Shown one piece after another: positions 1-9,287 of a stretch of DNA of 64,000 bases (positions are counted from its first letter, which is position 1; each line of letters starts with the position of its first letter). The DNA is taken from positions 1-64,000 of IMG/VR virus record IMGVR_UViG_3300007504_000005; one strand, given 5' to 3'. This DNA is from a virus. The notes under the pieces were generated by a model. It made no database searches. It saw only the letters and a program-made list of their open reading frames with translations, and had not been told where the DNA came from. The position numbers and the translations under genes are program-made.

Positions 1-110
1 GGCTCGATATCCACATCGAGCCGGAGGACCACGATCCTGAGCTACTGAAGTCTCTGGAGGAAGCGAAGACCCTCATGGACGGGCTCTCGAGGGCTCGAGC
101 CGGACGCTAA
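1..110 (+). CDS. 3' end of an unidentified gene
   Basis: The window opens inside a reading frame whose codons start at position 3 and which ends at TAA 108-110. About 35 residues are visible; they are charged and probably helical, with the stretch ELLKSLEEAKTLMDGL and a basic end. A gap of 41 bases separates it from the helicase gene. Too little is present to name a function. Its position just before a helicase suggests it belongs to the replication/recombination operon, which is inference only. Confidence 0.6.
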   Translation, partial: LDIHIEPEDHDPELLKSLEEAKTLMDGLSRARAGR

Positions 111-151
111 CCTCTCTTGCACACGGTATCTCTACTCCTCGGAGGGGATAC

Positions 152-2518
152 GTGCGGAAACGTGGAATCTACAGTGGGACCGTAGTCGCTCTGGTCTACG
201 AGTCGGAGGACTTCCGGATAGTCAAGCTCCGCCTGGACACGGGCGGGATGTCCGTCACGGCCAAGGGTGACTTCTACGCCCAGACCGTCCGCATCGGGTC
301 CTGGGTCTCGTTCGAAGGCCGCTGGGAAGAACACTCCCAGTACGGACGCCAGCTACAGGTTCTGCGCAGTCCCATCTGCCTCCCCCATTGGACGGATGAG
401 TCGGTCCTCGCGGCGCTCACCGCCCACGGCGTTGGGCCCACACTTCGGATGAAGCTCCGCGTCCATGCGATCGAGACCGACCTCTCCCTGAAGGAACTCC
501 TCGACTCAGGGAACCTGTCGGGCTCTGATCTGGATCCCGACCACCAGGATCACATCCTCTCCCGCTGGAGGGCCCTCCGGACCTACATGGACGCAACCAT
601 GTTCCTGGAGGAGGTGGGCATCCCGCCGAAGGCGGTCGGTCCTCTCATGAAGAGGTTCGGGAACGAGCTCTCCCAACGCTTGACCGAAGATCCCTGGATC
701 CTGGTGCGTCTGGCCGGCCTCACCTTCGAGCAAGCTGACGGGGTCGCCCTCCGTCTGGGTGTCTCTCTGGATTCGCCCAAGCGGATGGAAGGGGCTGTCC
801 TCTCCATCCTACAGGATCTCACCCGACAAGGCCATGTCTTCGGCACGGTCGGCCAGCTCAAGTACGAGACCCTGAAGTTGTTCCCCGATACGTTCACTGC
901 GGAGAAGCTTGCCAACGCTATCCGCGCCCTGGCGGGGGACAATCAGGTCATCGTGGACAGCAAAACCCGTCCGGGGATCTTCGCCATCTATCTGCCGTGG
1001 TTCCATGAGATGGAGCAGACGTGCGTAGAGGAGATCCAGGACCGGATGTCCAACCCCCCGCGCGCCGAGGAGCTCGTCCAAGCCCTGTCCATCTTCCTCT
1101 ACGAGGGGCCTCCTCAGCTTACTGACCATGAGAACGAGCCGGATTTCACTCCTGAGTTCCTGGCCCGCCTCGCTTTGCAGTCATGGGCTCGGGGGAACTC
1201 CCTTGCCCTGTCCGATTCCCAGATGCAGGCAGCGGTCCTCTCGATCATATCCCCGATCTTCATCCTCACCGGCCTGCCCGGGACCGGTAAAACGACCACG
1301 CTCCGTGCTGTCGTCACCGTCCTCAAAGAGGCTGGTGTCCGGTTCACCCTCGTGGCCCCCACAGGCATCGCTGCCAAGCGGATGTCCTCCCTCGCCGGAC
1401 ACCCCGCCTACACGGTCCATCGAGCCTTCGGGGCGGCTGGCCATCGGAAGGACGACGATCGGGAGGCTGGATACACGGGAGTCAAGGGGGCTCGCCGTCC
1501 TGCCGACCCTCGGATGAAGAAGGGAGGCAAGGACTGGGAGTTTGGGCCGGATAACCTACACCCGTCCCAGGTCATCATCGTCGATGAGACCTCGATGCTT
1601 GACCTACACCTCCTGTACCGGATCCTCTCCGGTACGCGGTCGGACTGTCGAATCGTGTTCGTCGGCGACCCCTTCCAGCTTCCGAGCGTGGGGGCTGGGG
1701 ATGTCCTTCGGGACATGGCCAAGTCCGACGTATTCCCCCATGTCCACCTGGATGAGATATTCCGGCAGGACGAGGCGTCTGGGATTGTCCTTGCGGCGCA
1801 TAGCATCAACGCAGGGAAGACTCCCGCCAAGAATCTCCCCGACTTCAACATGATCCGGGAAGCTCGGGAGAAGCACGCTGCCGAACGGATCGTTGAGATC
1901 GCTGAGCATCTGTATGCGGCGCGGATCAACTTCCAGGTCCTCTCCCCGCGCCACGGTGGGGATGTAGGGGTCACTGCCCTGAATGAGGCCCTCCGTCGTC
2001 GGCTCAACCCGGCGCTCCCGGGTCTCGTGGATATCCGCCTTGGTGGGGATGTCGTTCGGGAGGATGACCGAGTCATGGTCACTCGCAACGACTACCAGAG
2101 GGAGGTGTACAACGGAGACGTAGGGAAGATCAGCATGATTGACCGCCGGGCGCGGGAGGTCTCTGTCAAGGTCTTCGAGCCTCCGGGAGTCCCCGACCGA
2201 ATCGTCCGCTTCCCCTTCTCAGGTCCGGATGGAGCCTCTCGGACTCTCCGGCTGGCCTATGCCCAAACGGTCCACAAGTCCCAGGGGCAGGAGTACGATG
2301 TCATCGTTGTGCCTGTCCTCCGAAGCTTCGGTCGTCAGCTCCAGAGGAACCTGTTCTACACGGCGATCACTCGTGCCCGCAAGAAGGTGTTCCTGGTGGG
2401 CACCTGGGACGCTTTCTCCCGTGCTGTGCAGAACAACACAGCGGAGGAGCGGAACTCCCTACTCCGAGACCACCTATCCAAGATCGTCACGGTTTCCGGG
2501 CTCATCTCGGAGGCGTAA
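152..2518 (+). CDS. RecD2-like superfamily 1 DNA helicase
   Basis: A 788-residue ATP-dependent 5'-3' DNA helicase of the RecD/RecD2 type. An N-terminal OB-like region (about 1-75) is followed by a helical region. The P-loop GLPGTGKTT lies at about 374-382, Walker B IIVDETSMLD at about 474, and the C-terminal helicase motifs AYAQTVHKSQGQ and FYTAITRARKK at about 705-750. Length matches RecD2 proteins. The start is GTG at 152, with GGAGGGG at 141-147. It probably unwinds DNA ends or forks alongside the recombination genes downstream. No RecB or RecC partner is present, as is usual for RecD2. The family call is strong; the precise role in the phage is inferred. Confidence 0.9.
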   Translation: MRKRGIYSGTVVALVYESEDFRIVKLRLDTGGMSVTAKGDFYAQTVRIGSWVSFEGRWEEHSQYGRQLQVLRSPICLPHWTDESVLAALTAHGVGPTLRMKLRVHAIETDLSLKELLDSGNLSGSDLDPDHQDHILSRWRALRTYMDATMFLEEVGIPPKAVGPLMKRFGNELSQRLTEDPWILVRLAGLTFEQADGVALRLGVSLDSPKRMEGAVLSILQDLTRQGHVFGTVGQLKYETLKLFPDTFTAEKLANAIRALAGDNQVIVDSKTRPGIFAIYLPWFHEMEQTCVEEIQDRMSNPPRAEELVQALSIFLYEGPPQLTDHENEPDFTPEFLARLALQSWARGNSLALSDSQMQAAVLSIISPIFILTGLPGTGKTTTLRAVVTVLKEAGVRFTLVAPTGIAAKRMSSLAGHPAYTVHRAFGAAGHRKDDDREAGYTGVKGARRPADPRMKKGGKDWEFGPDNLHPSQVIIVDETSMLDLHLLYRILSGTRSDCRIVFVGDPFQLPSVGAGDVLRDMAKSDVFPHVHLDEIFRQDEASGIVLAAHSINAGKTPAKNLPDFNMIREAREKHAAERIVEIAEHLYAARINFQVLSPRHGGDVGVTALNEALRRRLNPALPGLVDIRLGGDVVREDDRVMVTRNDYQREVYNGDVGKISMIDRRAREVSVKVFEPPGVPDRIVRFPFSGPDGASRTLRLAYAQTVHKSQGQEYDVIVVPVLRSFGRQLQRNLFYTAITRARKKVFLVGTWDAFSRAVQNNTAEERNSLLRDHLSKIVTVSGLISEA

Positions 2519-2545
2519 CGGTGGGGAACCCGAACCGAGGATCCC

Positions 2546-2761
2546 ATGGCCCCTTCCCTGACCGACTCCGATCTCCAGACCTGTACGGATACCTGGTGGG
2601 CCCTCCAGGATCCCTGTGAGGACTCCGACTGCCAGAACAGTCGCTTCGGATGCGACTGCAAATCCAGCAGGCCGGTTGTTCTCTCCTTTGGATACGCGGA
2701 CGTCCACCAGGACGGCTCCGTCACCGTTTACGGGGGTGTCATCGCCAACGTCGGTGCGTGA
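2546..2761 (+). CDS. small cysteine-rich hypothetical protein
   Basis: A 71-residue protein starting at ATG 2546, with GAGG about 6 bases upstream. The N-terminal half holds five cysteines (TCTDTWW, DPCEDSDC and CDC), suggesting a bound metal or a disulphide-stabilised fold. The C-terminal half (RPVVLSFGYADVHQDGSVTVYG) looks like beta strands. I do not recognise the family. It lies 27 bases after the helicase gene and 56 bases before the exonuclease gene, in the same direction. The coding call rests on the ribosome-binding site, position and reasonable composition. Confidence 0.55.
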   Translation: MAPSLTDSDLQTCTDTWWALQDPCEDSDCQNSRFGCDCKSSRPVVLSFGYADVHQDGSVTVYGGVIANVGA

Positions 2762-2817
2762 ACTGTCCCGTTTGGGTAGCGGTAACGGTAGGAACGCCTG
2801 TTCAATGCAGGTGATGT

Positions 2818-3516
2818 ATGCCCGATGCTGCTCCCCGTGACGGGGACTCGATCGTCTTCTTTGACATCGAGACCGTCCAAGTTCCGCAGAATGACCCTCT
2901 CTGGCTTCGCCTCAGCGCCCGGATACAGCGGCTGCCTGGCGAATCCGAGGAGGACTTCGAAGAGCGCCTGGGGAACATCCACCGCAAGACGACCCTGAAC
3001 CCGGCTCTCGGTCGGGTCTGGATGATCGGCTATGCGGTCAACAAGGGAGAGCCCAAGGTGCTCCTCGGGGATGGCTCCCTTGGAGAAGAGAAGCGGATCG
3101 TATCTGAGTTCCTGGGATTCCTCAAGGACACCCCGCGCTTCTGGCTGGCTGGACACAACATCTTGGGGTTTGACATCCCGTTCCTCCAGGTCAGAGCCCT
3201 CCATCACGGGCTGGGGAGGGAGGCTGCTGTCCTCGGCCGCGTCACGGAGAAGCCTTGGGAGCGTCGAGCAATCGACACCATGAAGCTCTGGCCGCGGACC
3301 TCCAATGACCGCTCTGCCTGGCGGGAAGGGCTGTCTGGCCTGGGGAAGCTCAGCACCATCTGCCATGTCCTTGGCATCCCTCTCCAGGAGGGAGTCATGG
3401 GCGAGACCATCTACGATGCGTTCAAGGCGGGAGACACTGGGGGCGCGGTAAAACACGTTCGGGAAGATATTGAGCAGATTCGTGAGGTGTTCCGTCGCCT
3501 CTGGCCTCTTCGGTAG
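2818..3516 (+). CDS. 3'-5' exonuclease of the DEDD (DnaQ/PolB-exo) family
   Basis: A 232-residue stand-alone 3'-5' exonuclease. Motif I is VFFDIETV (catalytic D and E, about residues 14-20). Motif II is GHNILGFDIPFL near residue 113, which carries the third acidic residue. The C-terminal DIEQIREVFRRL resembles motif III. The layout matches predicted exonucleases related to the proofreading domain of family B polymerases, without a polymerase domain. It could proofread for a separate polymerase or trim DNA during recombination. ATG 2818 follows AGGTGAT. The upstream spacer holds tandem CGGTAAC/CGGTAG at 2780-2791. Confidence 0.8.
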   Translation: MPDAAPRDGDSIVFFDIETVQVPQNDPLWLRLSARIQRLPGESEEDFEERLGNIHRKTTLNPALGRVWMIGYAVNKGEPKVLLGDGSLGEEKRIVSEFLGFLKDTPRFWLAGHNILGFDIPFLQVRALHHGLGREAAVLGRVTEKPWERRAIDTMKLWPRTSNDRSAWREGLSGLGKLSTICHVLGIPLQEGVMGETIYDAFKAGDTGGAVKHVREDIEQIREVFRRLWPLR

Positions 3517-4086
3517 GTGTCCATGACCCAGGTTCAGGTCCATCCCTTCCTCCTGGCGGAGGATATCCAGAAGTGCGTGGTCCAGGTGGGCCGGGATATC
3601 CGCGCACACTACGGAGAGGGGACCGTCATCGACTGTGTGGTGGTCCTCACTGGGGCCTTCACGTTTGCCTCAGATCTGGTCCGCCAGATTGGCTCTCCTC
3701 TCCGTCTACATTTCGTCCGGGCGGCCTCCTATCAGGGCACCACCAGCACTGGGAACGTTCGGGTCTCGACACCACCTCGCCTCTCGGAATGTCATGTCCT
3801 CCTGATCGAGGACATCGTGGACACAGGCCAGACCCTGGACAACCTTCTTCGGGAGTTCCGGAACGTCCTTCCCAAGAGCCTCCGTGCAGTTTCTCTGTTG
3901 GACAAGCCCTCACGCCGACTCCCAAACAAGCCAGGCCCTGACTTCACCGGGTTCATCATCTCCGACTCTTTCGTGGTGGGCTACGGGATGGACTGGAACG
4001 AGAGGTATCGGGAGCTCCCCTACATCGGCATCATAGGACCCTCCGAGAAGCGGTCTGCTCTCATACCTCCAGAGGACTCTACGTGA
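3517..4086 (+). CDS. hypoxanthine/guanine phosphoribosyltransferase-like enzyme
   Basis: A 189-residue type I phosphoribosyltransferase. The PRPP-binding loop VLLIEDIVDTGQTL is near residues 93-106. The C-terminal SFVVGYGMDWNERYRELPYI matches the purine-binding end of hypoxanthine phosphoribosyltransferases (HPRT). Such enzymes convert hypoxanthine or guanine plus PRPP into IMP or GMP, so the gene probably supports nucleotide salvage. GTG 3517 follows the exonuclease stop directly; ATG 3523, two codons later, is an equally possible start. The last bases overlap the next gene by four. Confidence 0.85.
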   Translation: MSMTQVQVHPFLLAEDIQKCVVQVGRDIRAHYGEGTVIDCVVVLTGAFTFASDLVRQIGSPLRLHFVRAASYQGTTSTGNVRVSTPPRLSECHVLLIEDIVDTGQTLDNLLREFRNVLPKSLRAVSLLDKPSRRLPNKPGPDFTGFIISDSFVVGYGMDWNERYRELPYIGIIGPSEKRSALIPPEDST

Positions 4087-4940
4087 CCACAGCGCAGCTT
4101 CCGGTCGTCAGCCAGGATTCCGTCAATCGCATCTTCTCCCGTCTCTCCCAGATGGAAGTGCAGCTGGACGCGGATCCTCTCATCTATGGGCCCAAGCGCC
4201 TCAACGGCAAGGTCGCTCAAGCTCGGCGCCTGCTTTCCGAAGCGGAACTCCTGTTCCAACGGATTTCCCACTGGCAGCAGCAGTACCGAGTCGCCCATCG
4301 TACTGTCAACGCGACTCTCGATCTGGAGGTCAAGGATCTCCTGGCGAATGATCCCGAGGTGCGCGCCGGGCGCAACCTGAACACATCCGTGGCGATCGCT
4401 CACATGAAGAAGCGGCCTCTGGTGGAAGAGGTCCAGCGCCTGGAGGGAGTTCTCCAGGACCTCGAGGCCATCCAGACGGTCGTCAAGGCCAAGCGGTCGG
4501 ATCTCAAGGACACCCAGGCTCGCATCCGAGACCAGATCAAGCTCTGTCACGAGGAGCTTGGGCTCGGTGGTCACTGGGGCTCCGCCCGCGCCCCGCAGGA
4601 CGATTCCTCCCGGCCGCGAACCGGTCACACTCTCCGAGACCTGCTGGACATCTGGCAGCGGGGGGAAGACCCCTCCCAGACCCCTGTGCGGGGAACTCCC
4701 GCCCCAACTCCTGCCCCCGCCCCTACGCCTGCTGTAGAGGCTCCCACAGAGGAGTCTCCTTCAACGGAGACCAAGGCAGGGTTCCGTGACCTCACGGTTC
4801 TGGATGGGGGGAAGGACGGAGAGGAGCCTCTCAAGGATCTCCTGGGAGATGAGGAGCCCGGGGCCAAGCACTTCCCCAGAGATGGCCGGGTAGGCTCCCA
4901 ACAGGAGATCGATGACCTCCTGCGGGGGCTTGATATCTGA
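4083..4940 (+). CDS. coiled-coil protein, possible UvsY-like recombination mediator
   Basis: A 285-residue protein starting at GTG 4083 and overlapping the preceding stop (GTGA). Residues 1-160 are helical and charged, a layout that recalls UvsY recombination mediators. A linker rich in Pro and Ala (about 200-225) leads to an acidic tail ending EIDDLLRGLDI. Its position just before a candidate ssDNA-binding protein, RuvC and RecA fits a recombinase-loading role. The UvsY suggestion rests on architecture and context only; a structural role is possible. Confidence 0.45.
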   Translation: MTTAQLPVVSQDSVNRIFSRLSQMEVQLDADPLIYGPKRLNGKVAQARRLLSEAELLFQRISHWQQQYRVAHRTVNATLDLEVKDLLANDPEVRAGRNLNTSVAIAHMKKRPLVEEVQRLEGVLQDLEAIQTVVKAKRSDLKDTQARIRDQIKLCHEELGLGGHWGSARAPQDDSSRPRTGHTLRDLLDIWQRGEDPSQTPVRGTPAPTPAPAPTPAVEAPTEESPSTETKAGFRDLTVLDGGKDGEEPLKDLLGDEEPGAKHFPRDGRVGSQQEIDDLLRGLDI

Positions 4941-5044
4941 AACGCTGTCAGATCAGTCCCGACCCGGTAACCACATGCATGGTGCAAAACTCGCCCCAAG
5001 GGCACACCAACCAGCGCCATTACAACAAGTGAGGATGAGAAACT
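4941..5044 (+). other. 104-base spacer before the candidate SSB gene
   Basis: This is one of the longer non-coding gaps in the early region. It begins with an imperfect inverted repeat around 4931-4958 (TGATaTCTG paired with CAGATCA), contains CCGGTAAC at 4964-4971, and ends with GTGAGGATGAG, which provides the ribosome-binding site for ATG 5045. No clear promoter hexamers or T tract are seen. A separate transcript start for the following, strongly codon-biased gene is plausible but unproven. Confidence 0.3.
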
Positions 5045-5815
5045 ATGTCTGACGGATTCATGGACTTCAGCACCAATCTGGGCGACGACGACGTTCGCTC
5101 CAAGGGCGGACGCTTCAAGGCCAAGGACGAGACCACCTACCGCGCCAGCATGGGCTGGCTCTCCGTACCCACCATCAAGGACGGCAAGGTCGTCGCCTGG
5201 GATGACGAGGCGGCCTTCCCCGCCGAGGGTGGGATCCACCCGGACGCGAAGATCCGCTACACGGGCTGCGATCGCGTCTACATCAAGGGCTGCGGCTACG
5301 TGATGTATGCCGGCCCCGCCTACGCCAAGTTCCTGGGCGGCAAGAAGCCTCGTACCACGGTCGCCACGATCATCGTCCTCTGGCCGACCGACTCCGAGGG
5401 TGATCTCGACGAGGCGAAGTTCAAGGCGGGCAAGGGCTGGGATGTCAAGTCCTTCGTCTTCGACCTGGGCAAGTACAACGACATCAAGGCCAAGGACAAG
5501 CGATTCGCTCTGACCAGCCACGACATCTCCATGGCCTGCCCCGAGAACGGTTCGGAGTTCCAGAAGCTCCAGTTCACTCCCGAGGGTGAGAGCCTGCTTC
5601 GCATGGTCCTGGAGTCGGAGAACCCCCACTTCCAGGAGGTCGCTCGCCGCATCCGCGCCGACATCGCTGGCGTGGCTCTGACCATCCGTGACGACGTCGC
5701 CCGCTTGATGACCGTGTCCGAGATCGAAGACAAGCTGTCCGGGAAGGAGAACTCCCCCGCCAAGTCGAAGTCCCTCACCTCGGGTGACGTGAAGAGCCTC
5801 CTGGGCGGTCTCTGA
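5045..5815 (+). CDS. candidate single-stranded DNA-binding protein
   Basis: A 256-residue protein with very G/C-ending codon use, suggesting abundant expression. Residues about 30-150 look like a beta-rich core with aromatic residues. The C-terminus ends in a linker rich in Ser and Lys followed by a conserved-looking tail (SLTSGDVKSLLGGL). Abundance, beta core, flexible tail and location between a coiled-coil mediator candidate and RuvC/RecA all fit a phage ssDNA-binding protein. I see no diagnostic family motif, so the function is inferred. Confidence 0.4.
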   Translation: MSDGFMDFSTNLGDDDVRSKGGRFKAKDETTYRASMGWLSVPTIKDGKVVAWDDEAAFPAEGGIHPDAKIRYTGCDRVYIKGCGYVMYAGPAYAKFLGGKKPRTTVATIIVLWPTDSEGDLDEAKFKAGKGWDVKSFVFDLGKYNDIKAKDKRFALTSHDISMACPENGSEFQKLQFTPEGESLLRMVLESENPHFQEVARRIRADIAGVALTIRDDVARLMTVSEIEDKLSGKENSPAKSKSLTSGDVKSLLGGL

Positions 5816-5821
5816 GCCCAG

Positions 5822-6523
5822 GTGCTGATTCTCGGGGTAGATCCCAGTCTGACCGGATACGGCTGGGCTCTCCACGATACGGAGGCCCCCGTTGGGACGG
5901 CAGCGCGCTGTCCTGATCGGGGGCGCTTCTCTACGTCGGCGCGGATGGAGTTCATCGATCGCTACGTCTTCCTTCGGGAGAGTCTCGATCAGGTACTCCG
6001 CCGCGCCCCCCATGATCGAGTAGGTCTGGAGCAACCTGTCTTCGGGAACCTCTACTCGGAAGGGATGTATGGGCTGTTCCTCTTCACCTGTGAGGCCCTG
6101 AAGAGGAACAACTGCGATGTGGTCCTATGGACCCCGCTCCAAATCAAGGCCCACGCTCGGGACTCCATAGATCGCCCTCCGAAGTGGAAGATGGAGAAGC
6201 CCGATATGGTGGAAGCCGCCCGGAATGAGACCGGTGGCGGCAAGTGGAACCACAACGAGGCCGACGCGTACCTATGTGCGGTGCTGGCTGGCCGGTTCTG
6301 GAAGCTCCACGCAGGGGAGATCTCAGTAGATGATCTGACCCCTACCGAGAAGAGATACTTCACCCGAGTGTGGAACCCCAAACGTGGGAAGCATGCCGGG
6401 AAGACGATCAAGACGGGAACCCTCCACCGAGAGGATGACCGATTCTTTCTATGGTCCAGAGGGAGGGAACCATCACATGGCAAAGAACAGCAGGGCTCTC
6501 AGGGGCTCCAAGAGCCCACTTGA
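5822..6523 (+). CDS. RuvC-like Holliday-junction resolvase
   Basis: A 233-residue RNase H-fold nuclease. The first catalytic motif is LILGVDPSLTGYGWAL (Asp 7), followed by VGLEQPVFGN (Glu near 70) and the C-terminal HNEADAYLCAVLAGRF with the last acidic pair near 148. This is the RuvC order of acidic residues, and the length is close to RuvC plus a C-terminal tail of about 50 residues. It starts at GTG 5822, six bases after the preceding stop. The product would cleave branched DNA made by the RecA-like protein before packaging. Its last 47 bases overlap the recA-like gene. Confidence 0.8.
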   Translation: MLILGVDPSLTGYGWALHDTEAPVGTAARCPDRGRFSTSARMEFIDRYVFLRESLDQVLRRAPHDRVGLEQPVFGNLYSEGMYGLFLFTCEALKRNNCDVVLWTPLQIKAHARDSIDRPPKWKMEKPDMVEAARNETGGGKWNHNEADAYLCAVLAGRFWKLHAGEISVDDLTPTEKRYFTRVWNPKRGKHAGKTIKTGTLHREDDRFFLWSRGREPSHGKEQQGSQGLQEPT

Positions 6524-7703
6524 CGCGGCTCGCGCCTATCTACACTCGAAGCAGAAGAAGGTCTACGAGAACGCCCGCGTTCGGCTGAGCGACGAGGACC
6601 TCAAGGAGTCCTTTCCGCATCTCCCCTCTGGCTGTGATGTCATCGACTTCCTCATCGGGGGAGACAAGAACGAGTTCGGGGTGGCGCCCTGTCCGGGGTT
6701 CCCTCGGGGTCGGGTGGCTCAGATTTGGGGTCACGAGTCCGCAGGGAAGACGACCGTGGCTCTCACGTGCTGTGCATCGGCCTGTGAGTTCATCCACCAC
6801 AATGGGCGTCCAGGCAGCGCTCTCTACATCGACTGGGAGAACGACATCGTTCCCTGGTACGCGCGGGCCCTCGGGGTCCCTACCTCCGATGAGTCTCGGT
6901 TCGAGCTCCTCCAGCCGGAGACCCTCGAGGACGGCATCAAGTTCGCCATGACCTATGCAGCGGCGGGTGTCGATCTCATCGTCTTCGACTCGGTCGGCGC
7001 TGCTGTCCCTCGTCGTCTCGCCGAGCGGGATGCTCTGGATACTGCGGAGCAGGGCAAGATGATGGAGCTCCAGGCTATCTGGTCCCAGGAGCTCCCCAAC
7101 CTCAAGAGGGTCATTGCCCAGACCGGAACGGCGGTCATCGGCATCTCCCAGACTCGCGCCTCCATGGCCAAAGTGGGGAAGCAGACCAAGCCTCAGGGTG
7201 GCAACGCCTGGAAGTTCTACTCCTCGGTGCGGATGGAGCTCCGCCGGGTCCAGAACGAGAAGTCCAAGAGGTTCAACGCGCTGAAGCACACCGCCGAAGA
7301 GCGGGTGGTCGGCGGCGTCATCAAGGCCCAGCTGGTCAAGTGCAAGATGTCCCCCAACCAGGGCCGCGAAGAGGTCTTCTACATTCGGTGGGGGGAGGGG
7401 ATCGACAACGTTCGTACCACCCTCGAGGTCGCCCGGTGCCACGGCATCATCAAGAAGAGCGGCAGCTGGCTCGCCTGGGAGGACTGCCCTGGCGGCAAGT
7501 TCTCCACCCAGGGAACCGAGAAGTTCCGGCAGCACCTCATCGACAACCCGGACAAGTACGACATCCTCCACGCACGGGTCCAGCCTCTCCTGGGACAGGG
7601 CCTCGCGGACGAGTTCGAGGACGAGGAGGTCTTCGACCTGGATGACGTCGACGGGATCGGCGCGATCCTGGCCGGAGCCGCCAAGGAAGAGGGCGGCGAG
7701 TAG
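6477..7703 (+). CDS. RecA-like recombinase
   Basis: A 408-residue RecA/UvsX-family ATPase for strand exchange. The P-loop GHESAGKTT is at about 85-93, ALYIDWEN follows, Walker B DLIVFDSVGA is at about 160, the L1/L2 region includes GISQTRASM and KPQGGNAWKFYSS, and the core ends with IRWGEGID. The C-terminal tail is acidic. The reading frame is open further upstream, but ATG 6477 with GGGAGG at 6461-6466 is the convincing start and gives the sequence MAKNSRALRG. It belongs with the RuvC, SbcC/SbcD and Cas4-like genes as a recombination module. Confidence 0.9.
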   Translation: MAKNSRALRGSKSPLDAARAYLHSKQKKVYENARVRLSDEDLKESFPHLPSGCDVIDFLIGGDKNEFGVAPCPGFPRGRVAQIWGHESAGKTTVALTCCASACEFIHHNGRPGSALYIDWENDIVPWYARALGVPTSDESRFELLQPETLEDGIKFAMTYAAAGVDLIVFDSVGAAVPRRLAERDALDTAEQGKMMELQAIWSQELPNLKRVIAQTGTAVIGISQTRASMAKVGKQTKPQGGNAWKFYSSVRMELRRVQNEKSKRFNALKHTAEERVVGGVIKAQLVKCKMSPNQGREEVFYIRWGEGIDNVRTTLEVARCHGIIKKSGSWLAWEDCPGGKFSTQGTEKFRQHLIDNPDKYDILHARVQPLLGQGLADEFEDEEVFDLDDVDGIGAILAGAAKEEGGE

Positions 7704-7731
7704 AGTCTCCTCCCGGTAACTCGAGGGATAG

Positions 7732-8961
7732 ATGCCTGTCCGCGTCCGGATCAAGAACTTCCAGTCCATCGCAGACGCGGATCTGCAGATATCGGGGTTC
7801 GTTATCATTACAGGCCCCAACAACTCGGGGAAGACGGCGGTCCTCCGCGCAATCCGGGGTGTGTTCACGAACCCGCCTGCAGGACCTCTCCTCCGGTCTG
7901 GTGCCTGCTACCTCTCGGTCCATCTCACCTTCGATGACGGCACAGATATCATCTGGGAGAAGGGCTGGGAGAAACCCTTCCAGAAGGGGCCTGGCGTCAA
8001 CCGCTACATCCTGAATGGACAGACCCTCAGTTCCGTGGGTCGCAAGGTCCCTCCTGAGATAGAGGATTTGGGGGTCCGGAGTATCCAAGCCGCTTCCCAC
8101 TGCATCTGGCCGCAGGTGGCATCCCAGTTCACAGGCCAGTTGTTCTTGGTCAACCGGCCTGGCTCTGCCATCGCAGAGGCCCTATCCGATGTCTCCCGGG
8201 TCGGGCAGCTGACCGCAGCCATGCGTCTCTCCGAAAGTGAGCGGAGGACTGCTGATAATGAGCTCCGGGTTCGGCGCAAGGATGTCAAGGCCCTCACCTC
8301 CGAGGTGGCCAAGTACGACGGCCTTGAGGGGGTCCGGGCCCTCGCGGACGCAGCCAAGCAGGGCCGCGAGGCATCCGCACAGGCTGCTGAGAGCCTCGAG
8401 ACCACCCGTTCCCTACAGCGTAGGTTCAAGGACTCAGCAGCCTCTGTACAGGCGTTTTCGGGCTTCGACCCAGGCGTCCTTCCTCCTGCTGACACACCCC
8501 GGACGATACGGGATCTCCAGGCTCGGATACACCAGTATCGAAGTCTGTCCAGTCGTCTGTCCCGAGCCCTGGCAGAGGACGATCTCTACAGTAGCTTCTG
8601 GGTCCAACTACCAGATGCTTCCCGGGCTTCCCGGATCGGGAAGGGCCTGCGTCGCGTCCGGGGATTCCACTCCCGGCATCAGGCTCTACAGAGGGAAGCG
8701 CAGGTATTCTCCGATACCCCCATGCCGGCACTTCCTGATGAGACCGCATCCCGAGAGGTAGGCGCGCGGCTCTACGAGACTCGGCGACTTGCCCGGTTCT
8801 ATGGGCGGGCCGGGTCCGAGGTATCGGGCTGGGAGTCCGATCTGAGCAGAGCACGAACCCAACACCAAGAGGCGGTGTCCCTGGTGCAGAATCTCCTCGG
8901 TAAAAGAGGCCTCTGTCCTACCTGCGGGACGGTTTGCCAAGAACACCCAGGGAGTCTATGA
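7732..8961 (+). CDS. SbcC/Rad50-like ATPase, N-terminal half ending at the zinc hook
   Basis: A 409-residue protein with the N-terminal ATP-binding lobe of SbcC/Rad50 (gp46 in T4): the P-loop GPNNSGKTAVL is at about 28-38. A long helical, coiled-coil-like segment spans about 165-390. The protein stops 11 residues after a hook motif CPTCG (Cys 395 and 398). The signature motif, Walker B and H-loop expected in a complete protein are absent; they occur in the separate gene at 12745. The ATG follows CGGTAAC at 7714. The two proteins probably assemble with the SbcD-like nuclease into one DNA-end-processing complex. Confidence 0.8.
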   Translation: MPVRVRIKNFQSIADADLQISGFVIITGPNNSGKTAVLRAIRGVFTNPPAGPLLRSGACYLSVHLTFDDGTDIIWEKGWEKPFQKGPGVNRYILNGQTLSSVGRKVPPEIEDLGVRSIQAASHCIWPQVASQFTGQLFLVNRPGSAIAEALSDVSRVGQLTAAMRLSESERRTADNELRVRRKDVKALTSEVAKYDGLEGVRALADAAKQGREASAQAAESLETTRSLQRRFKDSAASVQAFSGFDPGVLPPADTPRTIRDLQARIHQYRSLSSRLSRALAEDDLYSSFWVQLPDASRASRIGKGLRRVRGFHSRHQALQREAQVFSDTPMPALPDETASREVGARLYETRRLARFYGRAGSEVSGWESDLSRARTQHQEAVSLVQNLLGKRGLCPTCGTVCQEHPGSL

Positions 8962-9287
8962 TGAACCGCGCCGACGCGATGAGATTGATCAAGGATGTCA
9001 TTGCCAAGGAACTCGGGATCAACATCCCCGTGGTTGGGGACGTCCTGGATATCCAAGGCACCGAGTGGGTCATGGCGGGCTTCAACGACGCCTTGCCGGG
9101 TTGGATCCAGGTCCTCCGGAAGGAGGTGTACGAGGAGGTCCGGCAAGGAGACGAGGCTGTCATCATCGACGGCACGTGGGCCTTCTATCCGCCGCTTGCG
9201 CGGATTGCCCAAGAGATGAACACGCTCAGGACTGAGAACCCGGAACGCCTGCGTGCCATCTTCCAGAAGATGGGCCTGTCTGTATGA
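8958..9287 (+). CDS. hypothetical protein between split sbcC and sbcD
   Basis: A 109-residue protein. ATG 8958 overlaps the preceding stop and has AGGGAG at 8949-8954. It begins MMNRADAMRLIKDVIAKELG and looks like a mixed alpha/beta soluble protein, without cysteine clusters or membrane segments. I do not recognise it. It lies between the Rad50-like N-terminal gene and its nuclease partner, with overlaps on both sides, so co-translation with that complex is likely, but its role is unknown. Confidence 0.6.
   Translation: MMNRADAMRLIKDVIAKELGINIPVVGDVLDIQGTEWVMAGFNDALPGWIQVLRKEVYEEVRQGDEAVIIDGTWAFYPPLARIAQEMNTLRTENPERLRAIFQKMGLSV

Noticed and set aside
6384-6476. Longer start for the recA-like gene at ATG 6384
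   Set aside because: The extra 31 residues are unlike RecA and overlap ruvC. ATG 6477 has a strong GGGAGG site.
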